From the NCBI GenBank assembly GCA_018857735.1, contig JABMCL010000953.1:355001-419000 (forward strand): a DNA stretch of 64,000 nt, read 5' to 3'. Source of the DNA: Alviniconcha marisindica (taxonomy: Eukaryota > Mollusca > Gastropoda > Provannidae). Shown piece after piece: positions 57,301 to 62,934 of the stretch; the stretch's first letter is position 1, and each line of letters starts with the position of its first letter. The notes beneath the pieces are model-generated. The model was not told the DNA's origin and searched no databases. It was given only the letters and a program-made list of their open reading frames with translations. The translations under genes and the position numbers were made by a program.

Positions 57301-57801
57301 CCCCCTCCACTGTAAGTGTTGCCATTGGCATTACCCCCCTCCACTGTAACACTAACAGTGTTGCCATTGGCATTACCCCCCCCCCCCCTCCACTGTAACA
57401 GTGTTGCCATTATCCCCCCCCCACCCCCCCCCCCCAAGATTTGGCCCGTTCTGTTTTGTCATTCTGATCAAGTTCTACTGACTTCTAAAATGTCCTATTG
57501 GGTAATTCTTACTGATTTCTTTTGCTGTACGACATACGTCCCAAGCCTCTGAATTCTGGGATAAAACACTGCGTTATCTGTGTGTCTGTGCTGCCGGCTG
57601 TTCGGCCTCCTCATACTGTCATACCGAAAGGTCTACGATTTAGTAACAAGCGCAATGATCTTAATTCTTAGTGACTTCACATGCTGTGATGGACGTTTGG
57701 GCAGAAGGCAGCAAAAGAAAACATAAGATACCCAAGTAACTACTAACCAAAGCTCCCCTGACTTCCTGGACAACATCTGGATACTCTTGAATGTCGCTCA
57801 T
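36458..57801 (-). CDS. SSRP1: SSRP1, FACT complex HMG-box subunit (whole gene, 16 coding exons)
   Basis: Sixteen exons on the minus strand join in consistent phase: 57801-57748, 56156-55971, 54071-53966, 51789-51596, 50891-50797, 50103-49968, 47708-47605, 46588-46459, 45812-45591, 45012-44940, 44284-44143, 42758-42713, 40916-40730, 38926-38732, 37888-37610, 36574-36458. After discounting one extra base in exon 8 they give 2,265 nt (754 aa plus stop), against 709 aa for human SSRP1 from memory. The order of domains is the family's: N-terminal dimerisation domain (about 1-100), SSRC/tandem PH domains (about 100-433), an acidic linker (about 434-500), a basic linker, one HMG box (about 574-645) and an acidic Ser-rich tail. 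SSRP1 partners SPT16 in FACT, which removes and restores H2A-H2B dimers during transcription and replication in the nucleus. All introns are GT-AG except intron 15 (GC-AG). Nearly every intron contains a minisatellite array. The family assignment is near certain; exact ends depend on unverified splice sites. Confidence 0.96.
36590..36865. repeat. Minisatellite, about 68-bp unit, SSRP1 intron 15
   Basis: Four copies containing CACAGCTGTGTCACTGGTTA and ACACACCCAGTCTGCAACAT, starting close to the exon 16 acceptor. Confidence 0.9.
36866..37609 (-). other. SSRP1 intron 15, no recognised gene
   Basis: Two loosely similar copies around 36880-37150 (TCTCTCTCTTAATTA, CCAAACTAGCAT), a 19-base poly-C at 37166, then CA-rich sequence. 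Confidence 0.45.
37610..37888 (-). CDS. SSRP1: SSRP1 exon 15 (HMG box end and Ser-rich tail, aa 624-716)
   Basis: It starts [20 protein letters not shown] (third HMG helix) and continues to [14 protein letters not shown], which closely matches the human 'FKSKEFVSSDESSS'. The donor is AAAAAG|GCAAGT, a textbook GC donor, so intron 15 is GC-AG. Confidence 0.95.
37920..38200 (-). other. SSRP1 intron 14; short diverged repeat
   Basis: Two to three copies of a 45-55-bp segment (AAGACATGGCCAAA, TGAATGGGACCC, CAGTTTCCA). Confidence 0.6.
38210..38590. repeat. Minisatellite, about 60-bp unit, SSRP1 intron 14
   Basis: Six copies containing GACCATTACTTCAATGACCA and TGTTGGGTCACTCTTTACC. Confidence 0.92.
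38590..38660 (-). pseudogene. Partial duplicate of SSRP1 exon 14 with its donor
   Basis: The minus strand reads [14 protein letters not shown] followed by GTAAGTCTGC, identical at protein level to the end of exon 14 (38732). The copy lacks an acceptor and the exon start. Confidence 0.85.
38732..38926 (-). CDS. SSRP1: SSRP1 exon 14 (HMG box, first part; aa 559-623)
   Basis: The exon reads [18 protein letters not shown] and later [10 protein letters not shown], the first two helices of an HMG box, preceded by a Lys-rich segment. Acceptor TTGTAAG is weak at -3; donor AACA|GTAAGT is strong. The polypyrimidine tract of the acceptor is the seed sequence of the large array 38932-40330. Confidence 0.95.
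38932..40330. repeat. Minisatellite, about 42-bp unit, SSRP1 intron 13
   Basis: About 32 copies of ACAACAGAAAGAGGCCATCA plus TTCACTCATGCAGCCAGACA. Read on the minus strand the unit contains CTCTTTCTGTTGT, the polypyrimidine tract of the exon 14 acceptor; copies near the exon are the most uniform and far ones the most diverged. Confidence 0.94.
40331..40729 (-). other. SSRP1 intron 13, no recognised feature
   Basis: Unique sequence with G-rich patches; nothing recognised. Confidence 0.5.
40730..40916 (-). CDS. SSRP1: SSRP1 exon 13 (Ser/acidic then basic linker, aa 496-558)
   Basis: The exon begins EYDSN and runs through a Ser/Asp/Gly stretch into an Arg/Lys/Glu-rich likely coiled segment. 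Two in-frame donors are possible: ACG|GTGGTA (ending 40733) or GTG|GTAAGC (ending 40730); the second is the better consensus. Confidence 0.9.
40925..41270. repeat. Minisatellite, about 46-bp unit, SSRP1 intron 12
   Basis: Seven copies of TCTCTACAAAATCATATAAT plus GCTGCTGTCCAGATTACATA. Confidence 0.94.
41271..42200 (-). other. SSRP1 intron 12; dispersed GACCTTGA-type repeat
   Basis: 41800-42110 contains AACAAGGTCAAGGTCATCAG and GCTGTGACCTTGAAATA; a similar stretch (TAATGTGACCTTGAAGACA, CCAAGTTTGGTTACAAAGG) is at 46200-46390. These resemble an old interspersed repeat common in molluscs. No coding potential. Confidence 0.4.
42225..42665. repeat. Polypurine GGATGAAAGGAAGGAAAGAA repeat
   Basis: About 440 bp of strict purine on the plus strand, punctuated by T in GGATGAAAGG and by CTGG. 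The transcribed (minus) copy is pyrimidine-rich and ends about 50 bp from the exon 12 donor. The Ser/Phe and Lys/Glu ORFs are artefacts. Confidence 0.95.
42713..42758 (-). CDS. SSRP1: SSRP1 exon 12 (46-nt exon, aa 481-496)
   Basis: This tiny exon encodes [16 protein letters not shown], matching the family's 'DESFNPGE...VAEE'. Acceptor TTTTTCAG, donor GAGGA|GTACGT; phase 1 in, phase 2 out. Confidence 0.93.
42840..43115. repeat. Minisatellite, about 41-bp unit, SSRP1 intron 11
   Basis: Six copies of ATTCACCTAAGTAACTCACC plus ACTTTAATACGCAGTCAAAC, diverging rightward. Confidence 0.9.
43285..43678. repeat. Near-perfect minisatellite, 50-bp unit, SSRP1 intron 11
   Basis: Eight copies of GAAGGGGAGGGAACCGCTGC plus CGTCTATAACCAGGCCTGTT and TCCATTCAGT. 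All but the first are identical, so it is very young or was recently homogenised. Confidence 0.97.
43679..44142 (-). other. SSRP1 intron 11, no recognised feature
   Basis: AT-rich unique sequence with a 17-base A run at 44114. Nothing recognised. Confidence 0.5.
44143..44284 (-). CDS. SSRP1: SSRP1 exon 11 (acidic linker, aa 434-481)
   Basis: It encodes [12 protein letters not shown] followed by an Asp run, corresponding to the family's 'DAYLxRxKxE' plus acidic stretch. Donor CTCCG|GTGGGT, phase 1. The acceptor-side sequence ATTGACAG lies in a short duplicated segment (44288-44370). Confidence 0.92.
44285..44370. repeat. Short duplication including the exon 11 acceptor side
   Basis: TGTCAATGCCATTGATAAAT plus GTCATCACTGTAATTG occurs twice. 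On the minus strand both contain ATGGCATTGACA, which next to exon 11 forms the acceptor. Confidence 0.75.
44530..44675. repeat. Three copies of TAAG / GTGTTTTACG dispersed repeat
   Basis: GAGTAAGTAACCTGGTGTTT plus TACG(C/T)CCAGTCAACCATT is repeated three times about 52 bp apart. Confidence 0.85.
44940..45012 (-). CDS. SSRP1: SSRP1 exon 10 (aa 409-433)
   Basis: The exon encodes [19 protein letters not shown], the last helix of the PH-like region. Acceptor TGTTGCAG, donor GGACTG|GTGAGT, ending in phase 0. Confidence 0.94.
45030..45155. repeat. Minisatellite, about 31-bp unit, SSRP1 intron 9
   Basis: Four copies of CTCAACTACAATCCACACAG plus TATCACTCA. Confidence 0.88.
45156..45590 (-). other. 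SSRP1 intron 9, no recognised feature
   Basis: A short duplicate (ACTTTACCTTCATCCACCTT) around 45345-45410; otherwise nothing. Confidence 0.5.
45591..45812 (-). CDS. SSRP1: SSRP1 exon 9 (aa 335-409)
   Basis: The exon contains [25 protein letters not shown] and [11 protein letters not shown], near invariant in SSRP1. Acceptor GTTTACAG, donor GAAAA|GTGAGT; phase 2 on both sides. Confidence 0.96.
45813..46458 (-). other. SSRP1 intron 8; dispersed repeat
   Basis: Contains a two-copy GTTTCCCTGCT segment near 45850 and the GACCTTGA-type dispersed repeat at 46200-46390. No exon seen. Confidence 0.4.
46459..46588 (-). CDS. SSRP1: SSRP1 exon 8 (aa 292-335), with apparent 1-base insertion
   Basis: Reading from acceptor TTGCAG gives [12 protein letters not shown] single extra base (C on the plus strand at about 46557) then shifts the frame, after which the alternate frame continues [13 protein letters not shown] and [11 protein letters not shown] to the donor AG|GTACGC. 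With the base removed both splice phases (2 and 2) fit their neighbours. I read it as an assembly indel rather than a broken gene because all other exons are intact. The first 19 nt are repeated upstream in a 55-bp array. Confidence 0.9.
46565..47040. repeat. Minisatellite, 55-bp unit containing SSRP1 exon 8 acceptor
   Basis: About eight copies. On the minus strand each reads GTGTTTGTGTCACAG, then the first 19 nt of exon 8 (GGACGACCTGAGTCAGAAG), then GTAGGCTGTTGC. Each therefore looks like a 19-nt exon between an acceptor and a donor. One copy (about 46905) is truncated. Confidence 0.95.
47165..47580. repeat. Minisatellite, 27-bp unit, SSRP1 intron 7
   Basis: About 15 copies of GTAATACTTTGCTGTTGGTC plus ATTGACT, reaching within 25 bp of the exon 7 donor. 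Two AT-rich variants sit next to the exon. Confidence 0.95.
47605..47708 (-). CDS. SSRP1: SSRP1 exon 7 (aa 258-292)
   Basis: The exon begins [17 protein letters not shown], the family signature of the second PH module, and ends at CTGTCCGA|GTAAGC in phase 2. Confidence 0.95.
47870..48570. repeat. Minisatellite, about 38-bp unit, diverging
   Basis: Clean copies of ACACAGAGCATCAGATGATG plus AATCAAGTGAGGCACTAG grade into diverged copies with GTGTACACTGTCATCAGA. Confidence 0.92.
48571..49095 (-). other. SSRP1 intron 6, no recognised feature
   Basis: Unique sequence between two arrays; no exon or element recognised. Confidence 0.5.
49100..49895. repeat. Minisatellite, 37-42-bp units, SSRP1 intron 6
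   Basis: About 20 copies of CACACTGTAAAATGCAGTGA plus TAGTGCATCCCCCCATTAAC (right) or TAGTACATCATCCCTTTTACC (left). In the left half two variants alternate, a higher-order dimer. Confidence 0.94.
49968..50103 (-). CDS. SSRP1: SSRP1 exon 6 (aa 212-257)
   Basis: The exon encodes [20 protein letters not shown] and then [13 protein letters not shown], both diagnostic of SSRP1. Acceptor GATTGCAG, donor TTTGTG|GTGCGT, phase 0 at its end. Confidence 0.96.
50320..50400. repeat. Poly-C run and CACCTGCACAACGC repeats
   Basis: A 19-20-base C run followed by three short CACCTGCACAACG copies. Confidence 0.85.
50505..50640 (+). mobile_element. LINE 3'-end remnant
   Basis: The plus strand reads [20 protein letters not shown], matching 'FxxxxPxxWNxLPxxVRxS' near the end of LINE ORF2 proteins, and then degenerates. 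It lies antisense in SSRP1 intron 5. Confidence 0.6.
50797..50891 (-). CDS. SSRP1: SSRP1 exon 5 (aa 181-212)
   Basis: The exon reads from [13 protein letters not shown] through QATGDAI to QCLTPR, the family pattern. Acceptor TTGACAG|GAATTC, donor CCAAG|GTAGGT, leaving in phase 2. The acceptor and first 45 nt are tandemly repeated upstream as a 68-bp unit to about 51297, so several identical acceptors precede the true exon; only the copy at 50891 continues into the rest of the exon. Confidence 0.93.
50848..51297. repeat. Minisatellite, 68-bp unit containing SSRP1 exon 5 acceptor
   Basis: Seven copies. On the minus strand each consists of about 23 nt of intron ending TTATGTTGACAG followed by the first 45 nt of exon 5 (GAATTCTACAGTAAAGTGCT...). 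Only the copy nearest the gene's 3' side continues into the rest of the exon. A few T/C differences (GTCTGC/GTCCGC) mark individual copies. Confidence 0.96.
51298..51595 (-). other. SSRP1 intron 4, no recognised feature
   Basis: Unique sequence; nothing recognised. Confidence 0.5.
51596..51789 (-). CDS. SSRP1: SSRP1 exon 4 (aa 116-180)
   Basis: The exon encodes FEVPLTNVS and then [14 protein letters not shown], the most conserved stretch of the SSRC/PH region. Acceptor TCTACCAG, donor GTGCAG|GTAAAG; enters in phase 1 and leaves in phase 0. Confidence 0.96.
51790..52360 (-). other. SSRP1 intron 3, 3' part
   Basis: Unique sequence with a poly-T run at 51927; no feature. Confidence 0.5.
52365..52885. 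repeat. Minisatellite, about 46-bp unit, SSRP1 intron 3
   Basis: About 12 copies of AACCCCTGCCCCAAACTGGG plus CAGCGGGGCACAGGACGTGC; the first two are shorter (about 33 bp). Confidence 0.95.
53036..53106 (-). repeat. tRNA-Gln-like pseudogene or SINE head
   Basis: The minus strand has TCTAATGGTTAGCACTCTGG, then a shortened anticodon loop, and GGTTCAAATCT (B box). This resembles tRNA-Gln(CUG), but the anticodon arm is two bases short and the acceptor ends do not pair. Confidence 0.5.
53107..53635 (-). other. SSRP1 intron 3, no recognised feature
   Basis: Unique sequence; nothing recognised. Confidence 0.5.
53640..53965. repeat. Minisatellite, 55-bp unit containing SSRP1 exon 3 donor
   Basis: Five to six copies. 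Minus strand: GCCAGGTTTGAAG|GTGAGTC followed by ATGGGTGCCACCGTCACTTG. The last 13 nt of exon 3 and its donor are thus repeated downstream of the real exon. Confidence 0.93.
53966..54071 (-). CDS. SSRP1: SSRP1 exon 3 (aa 81-115)
   Basis: The exon runs from acceptor GTATGTAG to donor TTTGAAG|GTGAGT and ends in phase 1. It contains the KGWNWG motif invariant in SSRP1. The last 13 nt and the donor are repeated in the 55-bp array that follows in the intron (see 53690-53965). Confidence 0.94.
54072..54780 (-). other. SSRP1 intron 2; TC microsatellite
   Basis: CT dinucleotide repeat at about 54355-54385; otherwise unique. Confidence 0.6.
54785..55395. repeat. Minisatellite, 68-bp unit, SSRP1 intron 2
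   Basis: About nine copies of GACTTGACACCACTACCCTA, ACGGTAATACCATGGACAGT and GAGGAGAACATTGAACTTGT. One copy is internally deleted (about 54930). Confidence 0.95.
55425..55605. repeat. Minisatellite, 40-bp unit, SSRP1 intron 2
   Basis: Four to five nearly identical copies of CTGACTCCCTGTCCAGAGCC plus TCCACCTGTGCGCCACAGCT. Confidence 0.95.
55606..55970 (-). other. SSRP1 intron 2, 5' part
   Basis: Unique sequence; nothing recognised. Confidence 0.5.
55971..56156 (-). CDS. SSRP1: SSRP1 exon 2 (aa 19-80)
   Basis: Acceptor TTTGTGCAG and donor ACG|GTAAGG bound 62 codons in phase 0. The motif [13 protein letters not shown] is the family's N-terminal domain signature, followed by L-K-L-x-x-K-x-G-x-x-x-R-Y-D-G-F at the exon end. 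Confidence 0.95.
56157..57175 (-). other. SSRP1 intron 1, no recognised feature
   Basis: Unique AT-rich sequence with a G-run near 56240. A 120-codon plus ORF at 56365 shows no family resemblance. Confidence 0.5.
57180..57430. repeat. Minisatellite with poly-C, about 36-bp unit
   Basis: Six copies of CCACTGTAACAGTGTTGCCA plus TTGGCATTACCCCCCTC, with C runs expanding to about 20. CACTGTAACAGTG is a near palindrome. Confidence 0.9.
57748..57801 (-). CDS. SSRP1: SSRP1 exon 1 (start codon, aa 1-18)
   Basis: The ATG at 57801 has A at -3 and opens the reading [18 protein letters not shown], which matches the family's 'N-D-V-x-x-E-V-(K/R)-G' opening. A GT donor follows directly (GCTTTG|GTTAGT). 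The exon ends in phase 0, as the next exon requires. It is too short for ordinary ORF calling and was found from the family pattern. Confidence 0.88.
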
Positions 57802-58330
57802 TTTTTCAAGAAGATGCTTCGATCTGTCCTACACTTCAGTGTTGCTTTCCAGCATGGACGGCTATGAGACCTGTGAGGACTTCCGGTTCTGTGTGTCTAA
57901 CCAAAAGCTTTTGTTCCCACTGAGGTTCACTGTTACTTTTCTTATGAAAATGCTTTTAGATTTCGTATACTTTTTTGCACTCAGAATTGATTTTTTCAAC
58001 TTCGCCAAATTAATGGCTTGAAATGTTTCTTGTCTTGAAAAGGAGAAAGGTTGATCATTCCATACGTGTACCGTCAGGGTGACAGTGAAAAAAATATGGC
58101 GCGAAAATATGGCGCCTCCAAACCTACTTTTTGTTTCAACTGACCTAGACACGATCAGAACTATTTGCACGTATGACATATATACCTATTTTAACAATAA
58201 AACTATAATTTGGTTTGTTCTTTGACAAATTTCAGAAGCAACTATTGCTATGAACATAAGTCAGGATTTTTGTTGTTGATTATATGACCTATTTTTAGAA
58301 ATGTGTTTACATGACGTCATACGCATGGTT
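57802..58330 (-). promoter_or_regulatory. SSRP1 upstream region with E2F-like and CRE sites
   Basis: GGCGCGAAAA at 58098-58107 (TTTTCGCGCC on the minus strand) is a full E2F consensus, followed by GGCGCC at 58111-58116. TGACGTCA at 58312-58319 is a perfect cAMP-response element. No TATA box is obvious. E2F control would suit a replication-linked chaperone; that is inference from motifs only. Confidence 0.45.
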
Positions 58331-58431
58331 CAACCACGAGAAAAGGGGTGTCAACGTCTGCAAACGCGCTGCATTGTTTTGTTCACTGTGACATCGTGAT
58401 CGACGACCGAGACAGGTCTCAAAAATCCAAA

Positions 58432-58735
58432 ATGGTAGTTCATGGACTGGTCAGCGTGTTAACCGTGGTGTGGTTGGCGTAGTTTGCAAGGTAAGGCCGC
58501 TTGTAGCGCCGTGCGCTTCCCTTTGTGTAAAAGAAAAAAGCGGGAGCCCCGTGGCTGTACTGATGTCAACAATAACGCTATCTCTCGTGCACGCTGCTTC
58601 AGTTCTGCTTCGGTTATTGACGTCTGCACGCGGAGTTTTCTTTTCAATGTTTCCTTTTCAGTATGTGGTCACCCAACTGGCGATGAGGCTGCTGTTAAAA
58701 GCAAACTATATAAAATGTAGCAAGTACCGTACGTG
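58432..58735 (+). other. Possible divergent transcript (exon-like pieces)
   Basis: Plus-strand GCAAG|GTAAGG near 58490 is a strong donor, and TTTCCTTTTCAG ending near 58661 is a strong acceptor followed by a short open stretch. An ATG at 58434 opens only 16 codons before TAG. This may be a non-coding divergent transcript from a shared promoter. I recognise no protein. Confidence 0.25.
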
Positions 58736-58739
58736 GTAG

Positions 58740-59044
58740 CAGATTTTTTTTTTAGAGGCTGCGCTTGGTTATGGGGTCAATGACAACATTTTACTGTGTG
58801 TGAGGCGACCTACATAGAACATCTACCCCACTTTAGATCGCAAATAGGCTTGTAAATTTTATGGAAAGATTTTGGATTATTTCTTTCTCTGTGTATTCTA
58901 CTACTGTACTAGTGCTACTACTACCCAATAAAATAAAGTTTATTGATTCTCTCTCTCTCTCTCACAGTCATGGTAATAGAGATGTTGACATTCAGCTGCT
59001 CACAGTTTTGATATATTTAATATTAGATGTCTTTGTTGCTTCTT
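58740..59044. other. Intergenic, no recognised feature
   Basis: Short CT microsatellite near 58950; otherwise nothing. Confidence 0.5.
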
Positions 59045-59180
59045 GTTGTTTTAGGTAGGTAGTGTTGCTTAATGTCCTCGGATGTTGGTTGACACATTAG
59101 GGACAAGCTGAGACCAATGCCGAAGCATGGTTCAATATAGCTTTACGTCCACAGAAACCAGAAGGCTCGTTAGGACGGAC
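59045..59180. repeat. TAAG-type dispersed repeat
   Basis: Contains TTTACGTCCACAGAAACCAG and GGCTCGTTAGGACGGACAG. It matches 62935-63005 (TTAACGTCCACAGAAACCAT, TTATTAGGGACGGGC), so both belong to one interspersed family. Confidence 0.65.
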
Positions 59181-59364
59181 AGCCCTCACACAGCTCCTGT
59201 TGTTTTAGGTTTGTTTGATGTTTTTATACCTAACCCTACAATGTCAATCCTCAGAATGATTCTGCATTAAGATGGGCAGTGCTGTGTGAGCTCTTTTCAT
59301 ATTTCATTGCAAAGTTACAATTACAGATACTAGATAGTGTCCATACACCACAATTTTTTAGAAT

Positions 59365-59430
59365 AAGCAGAGCTGAAGTGGACTCAAACCAACATCAGTC
59401 TGCTTACCATGTAACCATCAGGTCACACAG
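59365..59430 (-). repeat. tRNA-derived sequence
   Basis: The minus strand has TGACCTGATGGTTACATGG (A-box-like) and GGTTTGAGTCC (B box) at the spacing of a tRNA head. No foldable full cloverleaf. Confidence 0.4.
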
Positions 59431-59499
59431 CCTCACAACCAGTTCAGCTGCAGAGATCAGGGTCCATCCATGTCTGAATGTGTCACACTCTAATTGTGG

Positions 59500-59795
59500 A
59501 GTAATCTCCATGAGGAATATGGCCACACTCCAGTTGTGGAGTGAAAGGAATGTTGCAAGACTAGTGGAGTGATAGGAATGTGGCAACACTCCAGATGTGG
59601 AGTGATAGGAATGTTGCAAGACTAGTGGAGTGATAGGAATGTGGCAACACTCCAGTTGTGGAGTGAAAGGAATGTGGCAACACTCCAGTTGTGGAGTGAT
59701 AGGAATGTGGCAACACTCCAGTTGTGGAGTGATGGGAATGTGGCAACATTCCAGTCATGGAGTGATGTCAGTGTGGCAACACTCCAGTCACTGAG
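59500..59795. repeat. Minisatellite of palindromes, 33-bp unit
   Basis: About nine copies of GGAATGTGGCAACACTCCAG plus TTGTGGAGTGATA. Each holds CACTCCA-GTTG-TGGAGTG, a perfect 7-bp hairpin. Confidence 0.93.
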
Positions 59796-59874
59796 TCAGT
59801 CAGCATGGAGTAATTTGAATGTTCAAATATTCCAGTAATGGAGTAACATTATTCTCAATAATTAGTACATTTTC

Positions 59875-60485
59875 TGACTTAGGGCGAGAGATGCAGTATT
59901 ACCCACATTGCTGCCACAGCCTAATGACTTAGGGCGAGAGATGCAGTATTACCCACAGTGTTGGCAGAGTCTAATGACTTGGGGCGAGAGATGCAGTATT
60001 ACCCACAGTGCTGCCACAGCCTAATGACTTGGGGCGAGAGATGCAGTATTACCCACATTGCTGGCACAGTCTAATGACTTGGGGCGAGAGATGCAGTATT
60101 ACCCACATTGCTGGCACAGTCTAATGACTTAGGGTGAGAGATGCAGTATTACCCACATTGCTGGCACAGTCTAATGACTTAGGGCGAGAGATGCAGTATT
60201 ACCCACAGTGCTGGCAGAGTCTAATGACTTAGGGCGAGAGATGCAGTATTACCCACATTGCTGCCACAGCCTAATGACTTAGGGCGAGAGATGCAGTATT
60301 ACCCACATTGCTACTAGCACTGTAGCGCAACCTAATGACTTAGGGCGAGAGATGCAGTATTACCCACATTGCTGGCACAGCCTAATGACTTAGGGTGAGA
60401 GATGCAGTATTACCCACATTGCTGGCACAGTCTAATGACTCGGGTCGAGAGATGCAGTATTACCCACATTGCTGGCACAGCCTAA
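59875..60485. repeat. Minisatellite, 50-bp unit
   Basis: Twelve copies of CTAATGACTTAGGGCGAGAG plus ATGCAGTATTACCCACATTG and CTGGCACAG. One copy has an 11-bp insertion (about 60310). Confidence 0.96.
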
Positions 60486-61200
60486 TGGCGACACTCCTTC
60501 CCTGTACGTCATCATCTGCCAACCCCGCCTTCAGGCTGGGAGGCTGTAGCTGCACGTGCCTAGCCGTCAGTGTGCCAAGGCAGGTAGTTCTCAGTGCTCC
60601 CTAGTGACAGCTGGGATGTGAAGGGGGAGTGGGGGTGGGGGGCGGTCAGCGGCATCGATTTTGGCTTATGCTCTGGCTCGGGGTCCAGTGAACCACTGTG
60701 GCGGAGTGAGCGGTCACTGGTTTCGGTTGGAACTCTTCAGGTGTGGGCACCGTCACAGGTGGCCTGATGACACACACCAGCGGCGCTTGTGTTGTTTTAC
60801 CTCGGGCGGCCTGTGCCCGCACGACCCCGCCACACGCGTCCTGCGAGTCAGTGTACAGAGAGAGTCGTTTTCTAAAATGGCCGTGAACCTTTAATTGGCA
60901 GTTTAATGGCCACCTCCCCTGCCGTTGGAGAAAGACCGTGTTGCTGGGGCACTAGTTAACTTGTGTCGTCACGGGGGGTTGGGGAGGTAGGGAACCTATA
61001 CCTAACTTCGCTCGCTTTGCACGTTTTCGGACCCTCAAAGTGTGGACCGCCGCAAGAACAATAGTCTAGATAGTTTCAGATGGTAGGGAACTCGCCGCGC
61101 TAAACCTTGTGTGGGGCAACTTGTGTCCACGGTAATGTTTCAACCGCTGTAGGGAACACCGTCACAAACTGACAAAGACGGTAACCCGTGTTGCTCACAC
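60486..61200. other. CpG-richer intergenic block
   Basis: Higher GC and CpG than the neighbourhood (for example TCGGGCGGCC and CACGCGTCCTGCG). It could be a promoter or exon of a gene to the right, but no protein is recognised. Confidence 0.3.
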
Positions 61201-61204
61201 GGTC

Positions 61205-61345
61205 AGTTCTTGTTGAGGACTTGTTGCATAAACCCTTTGGTAAAGGGTAAGGTGGGGAGGGGGGGGGGGGGGGGGGGTGAAGGACTTGTTGCATAATCCC
61301 TTTAGTAAAGAAAGGGTAAGGTGGGGGGAAAGGACTTGTTGCATA
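61205..61345. repeat. Small array of the 44-bp AAACCCTTTGGTAAAGGG family
   Basis: Three copies of GGACTTGTTGCATAAACCCT plus TTGGTAAAGGGTAAGGTGGG, with a G run of about 20. Same unit as 63395-63930. Confidence 0.92.
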
Positions 61346-62315
61346 TGTAACGTCTCTAGTGCGTGAAGGGATCAAATGTCGTCGAGCTATTCAGTCTGTG
61401 GCCACCGCAACTGAGACGCTAGCAGGTTAGGTTATACTGAACATGTCTGCCTTAATTAATTGCACGTGGCATCTCATAACTACCAGGAAGTGATCCAGCA
61501 CACACACACACATCCACACACTCACTCACAAAATCATTCTATTTTTTCTCGCTCAACTCCCACCTCTCTTTCAACACGAATTCAAGTGGAGAATGAAAGT
61601 TCCAAATATGATTGAATCAAAAACATAAGTCACAAGCATGTCATAAGCAGGCAAAAGAAGGGGTTAGAAGGCACAAAGGTTCGAAAAGCCAATATAGCTA
61701 GGTAAACTTTATCTGGTTGTCTCAGTCCCTGAGAATTTAACATAAACAACAATTAAGTCAACACAAAATCGTTCGTGCGGGTTACGAAAGTCTGAGCTAC
61801 AAACCTGTGAAAAGACAGTTCACAACCGGTGTATCATCAAAAACATCGCCGCACTTTATAATTTCTCAGTAGGGTCTTACACTGAATTTATGGAAGAAAA
61901 CTTTAAGGTATCTTCCAAGTCTGTGGATAGTGGAAGATGGAATACACAAGAGAATTATTTATGGAAAAGTCAAAAAGCTAATCGCGACTGTCGCGGAGCT
62001 GGCCTTTTCACATAACATTAAATAGAAAAGTCGAACCTGTTAATCGCGGATACGCGGAACAGGCCTTTTCTAACCAGTAAAATAAAGGAACTCCATTAGG
62101 AGGTTTAGATCAGAATGGAAAAAATGGAGCCAGGCTCGGATAACGAACCTGACCTCTCAGTCAGAACATCTGTAGCGAAACACAGTTTAAGATTCAAAAG
62201 TGTTATAACCCATATATTTGAAACAACTCGTGGCTACCACGAAGCTGGCCCCTGTACTTAATCATTTAACCGAACGTGAAAAATTATGAAACATCAACGA
62301 CGCCAGATCTTACGG
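61346..62315. other. Intergenic, no recognised feature
   Basis: Contains two similar segments with TCGCGGA(G/T)(C/A)...GGCCTTTTC (about 61980 and 62045). No gene recognised. Confidence 0.45.
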
Positions 62316-62317
62316 CA

Positions 62318-62680
62318 AGATTGATTGATTGATTGATTGATGATCGCTTATATAGCGCTATTCTCCGCTCTCTTGAGCAGACTCACTGCGCTCGCATGTA
62401 ATTCTACATGAGTGACTAGCTTTTTATAGCGCGTTTTTTTGGATATCCACCGAAGTGGTGTACTTACAGCGCTGGCAGGGCTGGTACCACATGAAACTGC
62501 TGCCGTCTCGGCGCAGGTCTGTGTGCACCATACAACCATGCTCCATGTCATTTCATGCAAAACCACATACGTAAGGTGTATGCGTGTTTAGCTGTAACCT
62601 GCCACCTGCACTTTTGGCAGAATGACCGGGATCTTTTACGTGCTACTGCGGTAACACGGGGGTGGAACGGATACCGAAAT
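62318..62680. repeat. Interspersed repeat with ATTG-repeat head
   Basis: (ATTG)n, then CGCTTATATAGCGCTATTCT, CACCGAAGTGGTGTACTTAC and CCGGGATCTTTTACGTGCTA. I recognise this word combination as typical of a dispersed repeat in molluscs; the exact class is unknown to me. Confidence 0.5.
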
Positions 62681-62934
62681 AAGATAAATAAGACCAAACC
62701 ATAAAAACTACAACAATAAAACAACAATAAAACATCAGTCAGAAACTAGGAAGGTAAAAGATAGTCAAACCAACCTGTTGAATGTGGATTAAATTGAGCC
62801 AAAACACTAGTTGCACGAATGAAAAACTTTGACTTGGAGACTTAGGGACTGACCTGGAGACTTGGCAAAGTGACTACAAAAGAGGGCACACGGTCCTTAG
62901 ATTTCTGTGAGGGCGAGTGGTGCGGGGATAAGTA

